Shown: positions 38,183 through 49,324, counted from the first letter of the stretch. The stretch is 64,000 nucleotides of DNA from Bacteroidota bacterium (GCA_006218065.1 VBWE01000022.1:44541-108540), one strand, 5' to 3'. The notes: generated from the letters alone by a model not told the origin. Program-made: numbers and translations.

Positions 38183-38529
38183 AAGCATTGATTTTTCTTT
38201 CCTGCTTTTCCCTGTTTTTATCGTGCGCCACGACGAAGAGTTTTAAACGACACACCGGCAGCCCGGTCACCTTTGATGTTTTTGAAAACCGCGTGGAAGT
38301 CCGCTTGCTGGACAGCAAACGTTGCGCGAAACGTTACGCCGCGAAATACAGGTACATCAAAATTCATCGGATGGATTCTGCACAGGCCGGCTTGTCTGTG
38401 AAAACCGGCGGCAGTTTCTCCGGCGAGGAAACATTTTACCGGACCAGGAGCGAATATGTCCGTTATGAGTTATCGAAGGAAAAGAAAGATTCCGTTTTCC
38501 TGCCGCTGGAAATAAAATGGAGTTGGTAG
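38179..38529 (+). CDS. Small putative lipoprotein
   Basis: 116 residues with a lipobox at LSCFSLFLSC (Cys16), start overlapping the previous gene by 4 bp. No family recognised; the mature part is beta-rich and basic. Last gene of the three-gene operon starting at 35322. Confidence 0.75.
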   Translation: MKALIFLSCFSLFLSCATTKSFKRHTGSPVTFDVFENRVEVRLLDSKRCAKRYAAKYRYIKIHRMDSAQAGLSVKTGGSFSGEETFYRTRSEYVRYELSKEKKDSVFLPLEIKWSW

Positions 38530-38584
38530 TTTTTTCTGCGCAGCGAAGAACGGGGGGACGTCATTATAATGATGTGTTCAATAA

Positions 38585-40240
38585 CTAAACCCCCAGCAAC
38601 TCCTTCGCATTCTCCATCGCCGCATCGCCCGGTTTCCCGGCGCTGAGCATTTTGGCGATTTCTTTAACGCGTTCTTCTTTATCCAGCGCTTTGATGCGCG
38701 TAACGGTGCGCTTGCCTTCCTCCTGCTTGTATACAAAGAGATGCGAGTTTCCTTTGCTTGCTACCTGGGGCAGGTGTGTGATCACCACGACCTGCATATT
38801 GCCGGCCATCTGTTCCATGATGGTTCCCGCTTTCGCCGCGATGTCGCCGGAAATTCCCGTGTCGATTTCGTCGAAAATAATAGTCGGCAGCGCGGTGAGT
38901 TTGGTGATGAGCGCTTTTAAACTCAGCATCAGGCGCGAGAGTTCACCGCCCGAAGCCACTTTGTCCAGCGGCTTGGCCGTACTGCCGGCATTCGCGCTGA
39001 AAAGAAAAGTCACTTTATCAAGTCCCGTTTCCCGCGGCTGATCCACGGCGGTGAGTTCCGCTTTCAGTTCGGCTTTGGGCATGCCGAGTTGCGCGAGTAA
39101 ATCACGGATGGCTTTTTCGATCTTAGGTGCGGCGTCGCTGCGTTTTTTGCGGAGTTTCGCGCCGGTATCGAGGACTTGTTTTTCGGCGGCTGCGAGCGCT
39201 TTCTGCGTTTTGGCGATCTGCTCTTCGAGCGAACCGATGGCGTATATTTTTTCGGAAAGCGATTCGCGTATGGCAATCAGTTCTTCAATCGTTTTTACGC
39301 CGTGCTTCTGCTGGAGCCGGTAAATCGTGTCTAATTTTTCCTGGAGCAGTTCAATGCGCGCGGGATCGTGCACGATGGCGCTTTCCAGTCCTTCCAGCTC
39401 GCGCAGGATATCTTTCAGTTCGATCAGGCTGCTGTTCACGCGCTCGGAAACCTGCGCGATCAGCGGGTTAAAACGTGCAAGCTGCGCTAAATTCGCTTTA
39501 ATCTCGCCGAGTGAAATCAACAGGCTCTGTTCGCCGCCATCGAGCGCAAAAGCGGATTTTGAAAGCCCGCCTTTGATGGTCTCCGCATTTTCGAGCGTTT
39601 CCAGTTCGCTTTCCATATTCGCCTGTTCGCCGGTCTGCAGTTGTGCAGACTCGAGTTCGGTGAACTGGAACTGGAAATAATCGAGATCCTTTTTCGCCTG
39701 CGTTTCGCGCGCGACGAGATCAGCCAGTTCAGCCTGCCCTTTTTTGTATTCGCTGAAATGCGTTTTGTATTCCGCCAGCAGCGCGGCATTCCCGGCGAAA
39801 GCATCCACCACGTCCAGTTGGAAAGCGGAATCGTTCAGCGTCAGTGTTTCGTGCTGCGAATGCACATCCACCAGGCGCAGGCCGAGTTCTTTCAGCACGG
39901 CGAGGTTCACCGGCGTATCGTTCACAAAAGCGCGCGACTTCCCTTCGGGATTGATCTCCCGGCGGATGGTAGTCGTATCGTCGTAGTCGAGTTCGTTCGC
40001 CTGGAAAAACGACTTCAGTTTATATCCCTTCACCTGGAAACTCGCTTCCACTACGCATTTCTTCGATTTATCCTGCAAAGTCTGCGTATCCGCCCGCTGC
40101 CCGAGCAGCAGGCCCAAAGCCCCGAGCAGGATCGATTTTCCCGCACCGGTTTCGCCGGTAATAATGGTCAGCCCTTCCGGGAAATCAATGGAAAGTTCGT
40201 CGATGAGCGCGTAATTCGAAATGGTAAGATGCCTTAACAT
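38585..40240 (-). CDS. recN: DNA repair protein RecN
   Basis: 551 residues from ATG 40240 (MLRHLTISNYALIDELSIDF); the longer reading from 40273 adds a non-homologous piece. SMC-like ATPase for double-strand-break repair: Walker A GETGAGKSILLGALG at about 30, a long coiled-coil middle (about 155-355), and the Walker B and signature in the C-terminal part (LSRLMLSLKALI and PTIIFDEIDTGISGDIAAK). Acts in the cytoplasm with RecA. No neighbour shares its function. Confidence 0.95.
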   Translation of the reverse strand: MLRHLTISNYALIDELSIDFPEGLTIITGETGAGKSILLGALGLLLGQRADTQTLQDKSKKCVVEASFQVKGYKLKSFFQANELDYDDTTTIRREINPEGKSRAFVNDTPVNLAVLKELGLRLVDVHSQHETLTLNDSAFQLDVVDAFAGNAALLAEYKTHFSEYKKGQAELADLVARETQAKKDLDYFQFQFTELESAQLQTGEQANMESELETLENAETIKGGLSKSAFALDGGEQSLLISLGEIKANLAQLARFNPLIAQVSERVNSSLIELKDILRELEGLESAIVHDPARIELLQEKLDTIYRLQQKHGVKTIEELIAIRESLSEKIYAIGSLEEQIAKTQKALAAAEKQVLDTGAKLRKKRSDAAPKIEKAIRDLLAQLGMPKAELKAELTAVDQPRETGLDKVTFLFSANAGSTAKPLDKVASGGELSRLMLSLKALITKLTALPTIIFDEIDTGISGDIAAKAGTIMEQMAGNMQVVVITHLPQVASKGNSHLFVYKQEEGKRTVTRIKALDKEERVKEIAKMLSAGKPGDAAMENAKELLGV

Positions 40241-40262
40241 GTAATGTTGTACCAGAAAGTAA

Positions 40263-40283
40263 GGGCGATGCATCGCATCGCCC
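40263..40283. repeat. GGGCGATG palindrome, copy 1
   Basis: GGGCGATG (40263-40270) / CATCGCCC (40276-40283) with a 5-base loop. Same family as 49296-49324 and 49764-49784. Confidence 0.7.
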
Positions 40284-40318
40284 GATATTTTATAGATATT
40301 CTACAAAATGCTATAAAC

Positions 40319-41203
40319 TTACGCCGTAACCTTCTTCAATATCTCCGCCATCGTTTTACCGATCACTGCGGGTGAATCGCAAACATGGATGCCATGCTGG
40401 CGCAGAATTTCCATTTTGGCCTGCGCGGTATCGTCTTTTCCGCCCACGATCGCGCCGGCGTGGCCCATCGTGCGGCCTTTGGGTGCGGTTTGCCCGGCGA
40501 TAAAGCCGACAACCGGTTTTTTATTTCCGTTCGCTTTGATCCAGCGTGCTGCGTCGGCTTCCAGCGTTCCGCCGATTTCACCGATCATCACGATGCCTTC
40601 CGTTTCGGGATCATTCATGAGCAGTTCCACCGCTTCCTTGGTCGTGGTGCCGATGATCGGGTCGCCGCCGATGCCGATAGCTGTAGTAATGCCGAGGCCC
40701 GCTTTCACGATCTGGTCGGCCGCTTCATATGTAAGCGTTCCCGATTTGGAAACGATGCCGATGGTTCCTTTTTTGAAAACGAAACCGGGCATGATGCCGA
40801 CTTTCGCTTCGTCTGCCGTGATGACACCGGGACAGTTGGGACCGATGAGCCGGCAATCTTTATCCGCGAGGTATTCTTTTACGCTGACCATGTCCTTTAC
40901 AGGAATGCCTTCGGTAATGCAGACGATGACCTTAATACCTGCATCGGCCGATTCCATGATGGCGTCGGCTGCGAAGGGCGCAGGAACGAAAATGATCGAT
41001 ACATCGGCGCCGGCCTGTTTTACGGCATCCTGTACCGTATTGAAAACCGGGCGGTCGAGATGCTTTGTGCCGCCTTTTCCGGGCGTAACGCCGCCGACCA
41101 CGTTCGTGCCGTAAGCGATCATCTGTTCGGCATGGAATGTTCCTTCACTGCCGGTAAAACCCTGGACAATGACTTTCGAATTTTTGTTTACGAGAACGCT
41201 CAT
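40319..41203 (-). CDS. sucD: Succinyl-CoA synthetase (ADP/GDP-forming) alpha subunit
   Basis: 294 residues from ATG 41203 ([20 protein letters not shown]), the family length; the reading from 41269 adds about 20 residues that lie before the promoter. With SucC it converts succinyl-CoA to succinate with substrate-level phosphorylation in the TCA cycle. CoA-binding domain N-terminal, ligase domain C-terminal, with the phosphohistidine motif [11 protein letters not shown] (active His in the GHAGA loop). sucC is not adjacent, as usual in this phylum. Confidence 0.96.
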   Translation of the reverse strand: MSVLVNKNSKVIVQGFTGSEGTFHAEQMIAYGTNVVGGVTPGKGGTKHLDRPVFNTVQDAVKQAGADVSIIFVPAPFAADAIMESADAGIKVIVCITEGIPVKDMVSVKEYLADKDCRLIGPNCPGVITADEAKVGIMPGFVFKKGTIGIVSKSGTLTYEAADQIVKAGLGITTAIGIGGDPIIGTTTKEAVELLMNDPETEGIVMIGEIGGTLEADAARWIKANGNKKPVVGFIAGQTAPKGRTMGHAGAIVGGKDDTAQAKMEILRQHGIHVCDSPAVIGKTMAEILKKVTA

Positions 41204-41236
41204 AAGCTGGTAAATGGATTTTGCGTTTGTGGAGTC

Positions 41237-41244
41237 CAAAAATA
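41237..41244 (-). promoter_or_regulatory. -7 promoter element of sucD
   Basis: TATTTTTG on the minus strand, a full match to TAnnTTTG, 33 bp upstream of the sucD ATG. Confidence 0.6.
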
Positions 41245-41333
41245 AGGTTTTTGCCGGCTCGTAAATCATCAGGCGGGATGAGGCGGGGAAATATTATCAA
41301 CAAGATTTGAAAATGGGTATTTTTGACTTAGTA

Positions 41334-41630
41334 ATGAACAATACAATCAAGATCATACTGGGCATAGTAATAGGTCTCGGGCTTATTTATGCAGGCGTTA
41401 TGTGTTACCTAATGTGGAGTGTTACAACCAACATCAATGACGCCAATGAGGCGATTGATAGAGGATTTGAAAATATCCGGCAGAGTAATGCACCAACATA
41501 CGAGTTCCAACCTTTCGAGAAATCAAAGACGAAAGAAGGCCAGAAAGCAGACTCGACAGATTCAGGGAGAACAAAAAGATTGCAAGAGGATATGTCAGGG
41601 TATTTAGATTCTGTGAAGAACGGTAAATAG
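41334..41630 (+). CDS. Small single-pass membrane protein of unknown function
   Basis: 98 residues from ATG 41334, just 8 bp after a TATTTTTG -7 box (41318-41325). A TTG start at 41307 is before that box. One N-terminal membrane helix (KIILGIVIGLGLIYAGVMCY), then a soluble, charged tail rich in Lys, Asp and Ser. Low similarity expected to anything. Codon use looks different from neighbours (AT-rich). Existence is supported by promoter placement and a clear membrane segment but not by homology. Confidence 0.55.
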   Translation: MNNTIKIILGIVIGLGLIYAGVMCYLMWSVTTNINDANEAIDRGFENIRQSNAPTYEFQPFEKSKTKEGQKADSTDSGRTKRLQEDMSGYLDSVKNGK

Positions 41631-41685
41631 TTTACTATATCTCATTAGGCGCGAAGAAACAGTTTGCATCTTCGCGGTGAAGATT

Positions 41686-42869
<1,184 letters not shown>

Positions 42870-43011
42870 GCTTCTGCAAAAATGCGGAAAGGAATCGGGA
42901 TTTGACCGGGTTAATTCACATTGAAAAAAACACGTTGAATTTATCCCCAAAAATTAACTGCTCCACCCCCGCCCGGCTTCACCGCTGATCTCGTAAAAGA
43001 ATGAAACCGGA

Positions 43012-44805
43012 TCAGTACACAAGCAGTTTCTGCTGGATGGTGCGATCGCCCTCGCGTATCAGAACGAGATATGCACCAGGTGCCAGTTCTCCGGGCTGCA
43101 TGAGAAAGCCGCCGCCCGGGGTACTTTCTGCACGATTCACGATTTTGCGGCCGGCTGCATCATAAATCTCAACCTGCGGCGGAATTGTTCCTGCTGCGAT
43201 GTAATCAATATGCAGCACGCCTGATGTACTGACCGGGTTCGGGTACAGGTTCACACCGGCAGCCGCATCCTCCTGCACAACATCCGGTTCAGCATACGGA
43301 CGGTGCGAATTATCGCCGTCGGGCAGCGATGTATTGAAACAATCCGTAACAGGTACACCGGCATTGGTACGCACCACCGAAAGTGCAAATGTGGATGCAG
43401 ACGGTTGCATCATAACAGCGGTTGTCGGTACAACAGTTGCGGCAAGATTAACCGGTACGGTTGTGCTGACCGACTCGTTGCACCCGGAAGCGCCATTGTG
43501 ATACGCACTCACAATTGAAAAACGACCGGGCTGTGACTGGTTCTGATTTGAACCGGCCAGCCAGAATCCGCCGTTTGCAAAATGCTGTTCGATGCCTGCT
43601 GCAATATCATTACCTGCTTTTCCATACGTCGCCTCAAACTCCACGGTGCCATCCGCAGGATCCAGGCGGAGCGCAACCATATCGGTCCCGTTCACTGTCC
43701 CGTTGGAAGCTGTTCCTGCAAGGTATAACCGGCCGCCCGAGTTGTCACAATCACCGGCGACATTGTCTCCGCCGGCACTGTAATCATATTGTTTACACCA
43801 TTCTACTGCCGGTATTGTTGTTTTAATGGTTGCTGCCCATGCATCACGAGTATCACCGTCGTTGATCACGATGTCGGATGTTTCACCCGCCAGGTGCATC
43901 GGTAACTCGGGACTGCCTACATTGGTGCGGGAAATTGCTTTGATACGGGTGGTACGTTCAAAATCAATCATGAACGGCTGGCCGGTTATATTTCCGTTTG
44001 CCGGATCAATCGTAAATACAAATCCCCGGCCCGCCTGGTTGGCACTGGCTGAGGCAGTTGCATTGCCTGCAATAAAAACGGTATTGCTGTTTATTGCAAT
44101 GGATGCGGGCTCTTCCACTTCAGTAACGGCATCGGAAAAGGAATCAAGATTATACACGCGGAACCAGTTGATTGTATTTGTCACTGTATTCATGGACAAT
44201 ACAAAACTGGACTGTCCCGACTTGGGTATAATGCTGTTTGTGGTTACTGTTCCCGCAATAAAAACATGATCTGAACGAAATACTCCGTTTATAGTCATCG
44301 GTTCGCTGCCCACTGCAGTAACCTTGAAAACAGTGGCATTTGAAATGGCAGGAATAACTTCCTTCGCCGAACGCACACTGCCGTCACCGTTCAGCGTCAG
44401 CACGAACAGGCCGCTGCTGGTCAAGTAACCTCCTGCGACGACAATCACCTGTGTCGGAGTGGCCGAAGTTGCGCCCGGTGCAGAAACACCTACCGGGAGA
44501 GGATCCAGTGTGACGGCGCCCTGCTTCAGTTCGTAGTGGCTGCTGAAGGTGTTGCTTGTCTGTGCAGAAGAACCGTTTTGCGAATAACGAACAACATCTA
44601 TTACTTTTTTGGTTACCGGGTTCGTTAACAAGCCACTGCCGGTTACTATCGGAAATGCACCCAGCATGTCTGTTTTTATTGCAATATCCTGTACACTTAA
44701 AATATGGTCACGGTGATAATAAGTGACCTGCGCTGCCACCTTTTGTGAATTTAAAATACTTCCTGCAAGAGCAATGGCGATATAGATAACCGACGTGTTT
44801 TTCAT
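43012..44805 (-). CDS. T9SS-secreted protein
   Basis: 597 residues from ATG 44805 (MKNTSVIYIAIALAGSILNS signal peptide); a longer reading starts at 44934. The body (about 25-500) is a beta-rich region without a family that I recognise, with repeated motifs such as VFIAGTVTTN, VFIAGNATAS and LYLAGTASNG that suggest a propeller. The C-terminal T9SS sorting domain is intact (GVNLYPNPVSTSGVLHIDYI to GAYLVLIREGDRTIQQKLLV). Probably exported or surface-attached. Confidence 0.83.
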   Translation of the reverse strand: MKNTSVIYIAIALAGSILNSQKVAAQVTYYHRDHILSVQDIAIKTDMLGAFPIVTGSGLLTNPVTKKVIDVVRYSQNGSSAQTSNTFSSHYELKQGAVTLDPLPVGVSAPGATSATPTQVIVVAGGYLTSSGLFVLTLNGDGSVRSAKEVIPAISNATVFKVTAVGSEPMTINGVFRSDHVFIAGTVTTNSIIPKSGQSSFVLSMNTVTNTINWFRVYNLDSFSDAVTEVEEPASIAINSNTVFIAGNATASASANQAGRGFVFTIDPANGNITGQPFMIDFERTTRIKAISRTNVGSPELPMHLAGETSDIVINDGDTRDAWAATIKTTIPAVEWCKQYDYSAGGDNVAGDCDNSGGRLYLAGTASNGTVNGTDMVALRLDPADGTVEFEATYGKAGNDIAAGIEQHFANGGFWLAGSNQNQSQPGRFSIVSAYHNGASGCNESVSTTVPVNLAATVVPTTAVMMQPSASTFALSVVRTNAGVPVTDCFNTSLPDGDNSHRPYAEPDVVQEDAAAGVNLYPNPVSTSGVLHIDYIAAGTIPPQVEIYDAAGRKIVNRAESTPGGGFLMQPGELAPGAYLVLIREGDRTIQQKLLVY

Positions 44806-45045
44806 AGGTTGCTGTTTATGGTTTGCCGCAACGTTACACTCGAATATCATAAGAGGTATAGGATGATCTGCCAGCAGCGCAGGACAAAATGTCCCGGCAT
44901 CCGCAATGTGCAAGCGAAGCGGAAAATCGTACACCCGGAAATGCCTGTGGACTTATCCCGGTCGAAAAAAACGGAAGCTTAAAAAGATGTTTGGGTGAGA
45001 TGTGATGATCTGCTTATCTGACATTGCTTTAAGCTGACTCAAAAA

Positions 45046-45075
45046 AATAAGGAGCATCTTTCGACACTCCTTATT
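45046..45075 (-). terminator. Rho-independent terminator of the AbfB-like gene
   Basis: AATAAGGAG / CTCCTTATT, 9-bp stem with a 12-base loop, followed on the minus strand by a run of seven T. Located between the two minus-strand exported proteins. The remainder of 44806-45095 shows no gene. Confidence 0.78.
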
Positions 45076-45095
45076 TTATTTATTTCGAATCCATA

Positions 45096-46151
45096 TTATC
45101 GCTTAGGCCCGAAATTCCATGTGGCGTCTTTCTTGAAGTATTGCATGGCCGTTGCACCGGGCTGTCCATTATAGTGGATATATAACTTATACCCTGTATG
45201 GCGGAGAAAATAGGCGTGTGCGGCGTCATTATTCGGAGTGAATTTTGACCGGAGGCTAAACCAGCCGGCATCGGTCACACCTCCCTGGTTCGGGTTTTCA
45301 ATATAAAAAACCGCAGCCTCGGAGAATTCCGGTTTAAGTATGACCGTATAATCGTTTTGTGGCGTGTAAAACTGGTTCGACGCCGAATCTACAAGCACAC
45401 AGGCGTTCGGCGCAATATCTGCACGGTACCGCACTTCAATGGTAGAAATGGCATAATTACCCAACTTGTTTTTGTCTACCAGTTTAAGATCATTCGGAAC
45501 ATTTTTATTCCGGCTGATAAAGAAATTGGTTGTCGCTTTGTTTACAACAGCATAGGTCTGAAGGCGATGTCTTCCGTAAGCCTCAACGATTGCAACCGGT
45601 GTTGTCGGAGGAGCGACCAGGGAGCCTGCTTCGATGCTCCAGGTGGCGTCTTTTATGAAACACTCGTTGCAACGGCCGCTGGTACTGTTATCAGCCCAAA
45701 GAACAAAACCGCTGTGTCTTAAATAACGGGTGGAGTCGCTCCATGTCCGGTAGCTTTTCCAGCCGGCGCCGGCAGCGGAATACAAAGGACTGACTTCGCG
45801 GAAAGTGGCGTTATCTGTTCTGCCGTCCATCAGGTTGACATTGTTGGTCGCCTGGTCCCAGGTCAGGTATTTGGTAGTTCCGTTCAACTGGAAAAAAACT
45901 TTCCCGTTTTCTCTTATAACATCTATTTTCTGCGCCGATTCCTGTGAGCCTTTCAGGATTTTAACCGCTCCGCCGGAAGATTCCACTCCCATAAACCAGT
46001 AACTGGCGTCAGCGCCGTTGGCTCCGCCGAAGATGCTGTAAGCTTCAACAATAGCACCGCCCAGGGTGCCGTTCTGCGCGGATAGTGTTATTCCAGTTAT
46101 ACCGAAAACGGATGATAACGCAAGAACAGATGTGATTTTAATTTTTTTCAT
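45096..46151 (-). CDS. Exported protein with two AbfB-like (beta-trefoil) carbohydrate-binding segments
   Basis: 351 residues with signal peptide (LALSSVFGITGITLSAQ). Two segments match the alpha-L-arabinofuranosidase B beta-trefoil pattern: KSYRTWSDSTRYLRHSGFVL (about 133) with CFIKDATW, and AAHAYFLRHTGYKLYIHYNG (about 310) with YFKKDATW at the end. Between them lies a beta-rich region. It lacks a T9SS tail. Binding of arabinan- or similar-side-chain sugars is inferred from the fold; no catalytic domain is seen. Confidence 0.72.
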   Translation of the reverse strand: MKKIKITSVLALSSVFGITGITLSAQNGTLGGAIVEAYSIFGGANGADASYWFMGVESSGGAVKILKGSQESAQKIDVIRENGKVFFQLNGTTKYLTWDQATNNVNLMDGRTDNATFREVSPLYSAAGAGWKSYRTWSDSTRYLRHSGFVLWADNSTSGRCNECFIKDATWSIEAGSLVAPPTTPVAIVEAYGRHRLQTYAVVNKATTNFFISRNKNVPNDLKLVDKNKLGNYAISTIEVRYRADIAPNACVLVDSASNQFYTPQNDYTVILKPEFSEAAVFYIENPNQGGVTDAGWFSLRSKFTPNNDAAHAYFLRHTGYKLYIHYNGQPGATAMQYFKKDATWNFGPKR

Positions 46152-46414
46152 ATGTGAGTGGGTTTGGTTCGGTTTAAAGATATTGAAAACAGGTATATCT
46201 CAAAACGGTTTGAAAATGGCCATGCCCCCGGTTCTCATGAATCAAACGAATAAGCAAACAGCATTGTAGATTTTACTTATAGTTGTGTAAGATTACTGCG
46301 GTTTTGCGAAACGTGATTGCGATTTTTGAAGGACTTGCGTAAGTTTGGATGGTGGCGTTCATTATAAATGATAACCCGGCATACACGAAAAAATAATCAC
46401 ATAAATATACGGCA

Positions 46415-46861
46415 ATGGGAAAAAACAAAAGTGAGAACAAACCGAGCGAATCTGTTCAAAGTCCTTTTGCTCAGACGTTCTTCCACGGCACAAAGGCTGA
46501 CCTGGAGATTGGCGACTTTATCGAAACGGGTATTAACTCAAACTATGGACAAAAGAAGAAAGCGAAATATATTTATCTCACCGCTACCCTGGATGCTGCG
46601 ATTTGGGGCGCTGAACTTGCTTCAGGCGAAGGACCTGAAAGAATATATTTAGTAGAGCCTACTGGCCCGATTGAGGATGATCCCAACTTAACAGACAAAA
46701 AATTCCCGGGTAATCCAACAAAGTCTTACCGCTCGGCACATCCGTTTAAGGTTGTTGGCGAGATTACTGCCTGGCAGGGACACGCATCAGAACAAGTCAA
46801 TGCAATGAAAGACGGATTAGCCAAACTCAGGGAACAGGGTATTGAGGCAATCGAGGATTGA
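46415..46861 (+). CDS. arr: NAD(+)--rifampin ADP-ribosyltransferase
   Basis: 148 residues. Nearly every hallmark of Arr is present: FFHGTKADLEIGDFI, KKAKYIYLTATLDAAIWGAE, RIYLVEPTGPIEDDPN, then KSYRSAHPFKVVGEITAWQG. The enzyme transfers ADP-ribose from NAD+ to rifampicin in the cytoplasm and inactivates it. The N-terminal 20 residues are a low-complexity Lys/Ser extension. A preceding TTG-type reading is not convincing. No operon partner; the 263-bp region before it (46152-46414) has no other gene. A drug-inactivating or natural antibiotic-related role is likely. Confidence 0.93.
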   Translation: MGKNKSENKPSESVQSPFAQTFFHGTKADLEIGDFIETGINSNYGQKKKAKYIYLTATLDAAIWGAELASGEGPERIYLVEPTGPIEDDPNLTDKKFPGNPTKSYRSAHPFKVVGEITAWQGHASEQVNAMKDGLAKLREQGIEAIED

Positions 46862-46947
46862 GTAAAAGTAAAACCAGGTTGGCGGTCATTGCCCAGGCAA
46901 AACCGGGAAGAACAGCCACATCAAAAAAACAATAACGGAATTTTAAA

Positions 46948-47289
46948 ATGAGCGATATACCATTTCAGACAATAGATTGGGACAAAATTCCAAAAGTTGA
47001 ACACCCCGGCGAGACCGGAACTTCATTTTGGCAGACGGTGCAATTGGAAGGGCTTCGCATGCGGATTGTAGAATATACAAATGGCTATATCGCGGATCAT
47101 TGGTGTCAAAAAGGACACATTGTACATTGCATAGAAGGCGGGTTTGTCAGCGAACTTGAAAATGGCGACGCGTTTTCTTTAAGCCAGGGAATGACATATA
47201 TCGTTTCGGACAACCTGAGTTCGCATCGTTCGGTTTCAAAAAATGGCGTAAAGCTTTTAATTATTGACGGGGATTTTTTGAAAAGCTAA
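46948..47289 (+). CDS. DHCW-motif cupin-fold protein
   Basis: 113 residues with a single cupin barrel: ADHWCQKGHIVHCIEGGFVS is the DHWC signature with His residues, and the second cupin motif is degenerate. This small family is annotated only by its motif; its activity is not known. Follows arr by 86 bp in the same direction. Confidence 0.82.
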   Translation: MSDIPFQTIDWDKIPKVEHPGETGTSFWQTVQLEGLRMRIVEYTNGYIADHWCQKGHIVHCIEGGFVSELENGDAFSLSQGMTYIVSDNLSSHRSVSKNGVKLLIIDGDFLKS

Positions 47290-47311
47290 CCGGCGAAAAT
47301 CAGGCAAGACA

Positions 47312-47830
47312 ATGAACATCGAAGAACTTCTAAGCGACAAGGAGCAAAAACCAAAAGCAAAAACAGGAACGCTGAGCAGGTGGCTGCTTGATCAGAAGAT
47401 CAGCGCAGACGACCTGGTGACATTTGCCGGAACAGCGAAAGATCCTGCAAAAGCCACCTGCATAGAAGCGCTGGAGTTTGCCACAAAACAAAAACCGGCC
47501 ATCGCCGGGCAGAAATGTTTTCAGTTCGTAACGCAAAGCTTAACCGCAAAAGCGCCGAGAGTAAAATGGGAAAGCGCGAAAGTGATCGGCAATATTGCCC
47601 ACCTGTTCCCCGGCAAACTGGACGAAGCAATTAAAAACCTGCTGGACAATTCGGAACACGAAGGAACGGTTGTCCGCTGGAGTGCGGCGTTTGCTTTGGG
47701 AGAGATTTTAAAACTCAAAACGAAGCATACCAAAAACCTGCTGCCGGTCATGGAAGCGATCTGCAAAAGGGAGGAGAAAAACAGTATCCGGAAAATATAC
47801 CTGGATGCAATCAAAAAGGCGGTGAAGTAA
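47312..47830 (+). CDS. HEAT-repeat protein
   Basis: 172 residues of helical HEAT-like repeats (VKWESAKVIGNIAHLFPGKL, then VVRWSAAFALGEILKLKTKH). Cytoplasmic, likely a protein-interaction module. It follows the cupin gene by 22 bp on the same strand and may be in its operon. Confidence 0.75.
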   Translation: MNIEELLSDKEQKPKAKTGTLSRWLLDQKISADDLVTFAGTAKDPAKATCIEALEFATKQKPAIAGQKCFQFVTQSLTAKAPRVKWESAKVIGNIAHLFPGKLDEAIKNLLDNSEHEGTVVRWSAAFALGEILKLKTKHTKNLLPVMEAICKREEKNSIRKIYLDAIKKAVK

Positions 47831-47878
47831 CCAGTATTCACCATTTGCCATAGTACCGGAGACAGCAGCGCGTAACAC

Positions 47879-48484
47879 ATGACCAAAAACGAAATCAAAC
47901 TCTTTTTCAAAACCATCCGGGAAGGTAATCTTGCGCGGATCGCAGAACTTGTCCGGTCGGACAAAGCATATCTGTCTGTCTGCAACTTCGCTCCGCCGAA
48001 AAAAGATGACGGGCAATCGGGGCTGCAGGTCGCTTTTAAAAGCAGGAATATTGAAATCGCACGATTTTTAATTGAGCAGGGAGCGGATGTCAATTTCAAA
48101 GAGAAATCGGCAAACGAATGGAACAGTCCGGTGCTGCATTTCTGCATCACAGCAACCGTTTTTAATACAAACACCTTGCAGAAAGACAGGAGCAGGTTTG
48201 ATTTCGCCTTACCGGTGCTGCAACTGATGATGGACAAAGGCGCGGATCCGAATGCAATCGATTCTTACGGCAACAATTGCCTCAACAGGGCGATTTTAGA
48301 TGCTGACCAGATGATCGATCATCCGAACGCAAACCTGGAAGACGATATCCTGCTGAATCAATTACGAAGCGTTTTCCAGGTATTGATCGCCGCAGGCGCT
48401 GATCCGCACAAAAGCAATGACCGGCGGCCAAGCGCTGATACGCACCGGTCAGACTACGGACTGGAGCAATATAAATTATGGTGA
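47879..48484 (+). CDS. Ankyrin-repeat protein
   Basis: 201 residues with ankyrin-type units (GLQVAFKSRNIEIARFLIEQ, then LPVLQLMMDKGADPNAIDSY). Cytoplasmic, no catalytic motif. Fourth gene in the run of small genes from arr; a shared role is not evident. Confidence 0.75.
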   Translation: MTKNEIKLFFKTIREGNLARIAELVRSDKAYLSVCNFAPPKKDDGQSGLQVAFKSRNIEIARFLIEQGADVNFKEKSANEWNSPVLHFCITATVFNTNTLQKDRSRFDFALPVLQLMMDKGADPNAIDSYGNNCLNRAILDADQMIDHPNANLEDDILLNQLRSVFQVLIAAGADPHKSNDRRPSADTHRSDYGLEQYKLW

Positions 48485-48614
48485 AGGCAGTAATTCGTTT
48501 GCAGTACACCGCCTGACGAAATAAAGTAAAACCGAAACGGTAAACATCTGTTTCTTACTTTTGACCCCGATGCTGATTCCCGAAAACATATCAAAAGCAG
48601 AACCCGCTGCCCCG

Positions 48615-49265
48615 ATGATCGAAGCGACGAATATTGTCAAATCGTACGGCGCATTGCAGGTGTTGAAAGGCATCACGCTGAGCATCGGTAAAGGCGAGAT
48701 CGTTTCCATTGTGGGCGCTTCGGGCGCAGGGAAAACCACGCTGCTCACCATTCTCGGCACACTCGACAATCCCGACGGTGGCACGCTGGTTATCGACGGG
48801 CAGGCCATTCACGGCATGAAATCGAAACAACTCGCGGCTTTCCGCAACAGGCGGATCGGTTTCGTTTTCCAGTTCCATCACCTGTTACCCGAATTCACCG
48901 CGCTCGAAAACGTCTGTATTCCCGCGCTCATCGCGCGAAGCAATAAAAAAGACGCGGAAAATAAAGCGCTCGGACTACTCCGTATGCTCGGCGTGGAAAG
49001 CCGCGCGAAACACAAACCTTCCGAATTGTCCGGCGGCGAACAGCAGCGTGTTGCCGTTGCCCGCGCGCTGATGAACGACCCCGCCGTAATTCTCGCCGAC
49101 GAACCTTCCGGCAACCTCGATTCGGTAAATGCCAAAAATCTCCACGAACTTTTTTTCCAGCTGCGCAAAGAGCTGAACCACACATTCGTCATCGTTACCC
49201 ATAACGACGAACTGGCCGCCATGGCCGACCGAAAACTAGTGATGAAAGACGGTGTGATTGTGTAA
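48615..49265 (+). CDS. lolD: Lipoprotein-releasing ABC transporter ATP-binding protein LolD
   Basis: 216 residues from ATG 48615 ([20 protein letters not shown]), the family's usual beginning. An ATG at 48570 (6 bp after a TACTTTTG box) and a TTG at 48561 are alternatives. Complete ABC ATPase: Walker [11 protein letters not shown]-loop FQFHHLLPE, signature LSGGEQQR and Walker [13 protein letters not shown]. It powers transfer of lipoproteins from the inner membrane to LolA, with LolC/E encoded elsewhere. Confidence 0.93.
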   Translation: MIEATNIVKSYGALQVLKGITLSIGKGEIVSIVGASGAGKTTLLTILGTLDNPDGGTLVIDGQAIHGMKSKQLAAFRNRRIGFVFQFHHLLPEFTALENVCIPALIARSNKKDAENKALGLLRMLGVESRAKHKPSELSGGEQQRVAVARALMNDPAVILADEPSGNLDSVNAKNLHELFFQLRKELNHTFVIVTHNDELAAMADRKLVMKDGVIV

Positions 49266-49295
49266 ATTTTCGTTTCACAGGCCGGTAGGAAATAA

Positions 49296-49324
49296 GTATG
49301 GGCGATGCACTGCATCGCCCATAC
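49296..49324. repeat. GGGCGATG palindrome, copy 2
   Basis: A 14-bp perfect stem GTATGGGCGATGCA / TGCATCGCCCATAC around a single C at 49310. It ends 10 bp from the 3' end of the RNase P RNA gene. Confidence 0.75.

Noticed and set aside
46368..46652. 94-codon frame overlapping the start of arr
   Set aside because: Different frame from arr, which is strongly conserved. No independent support.
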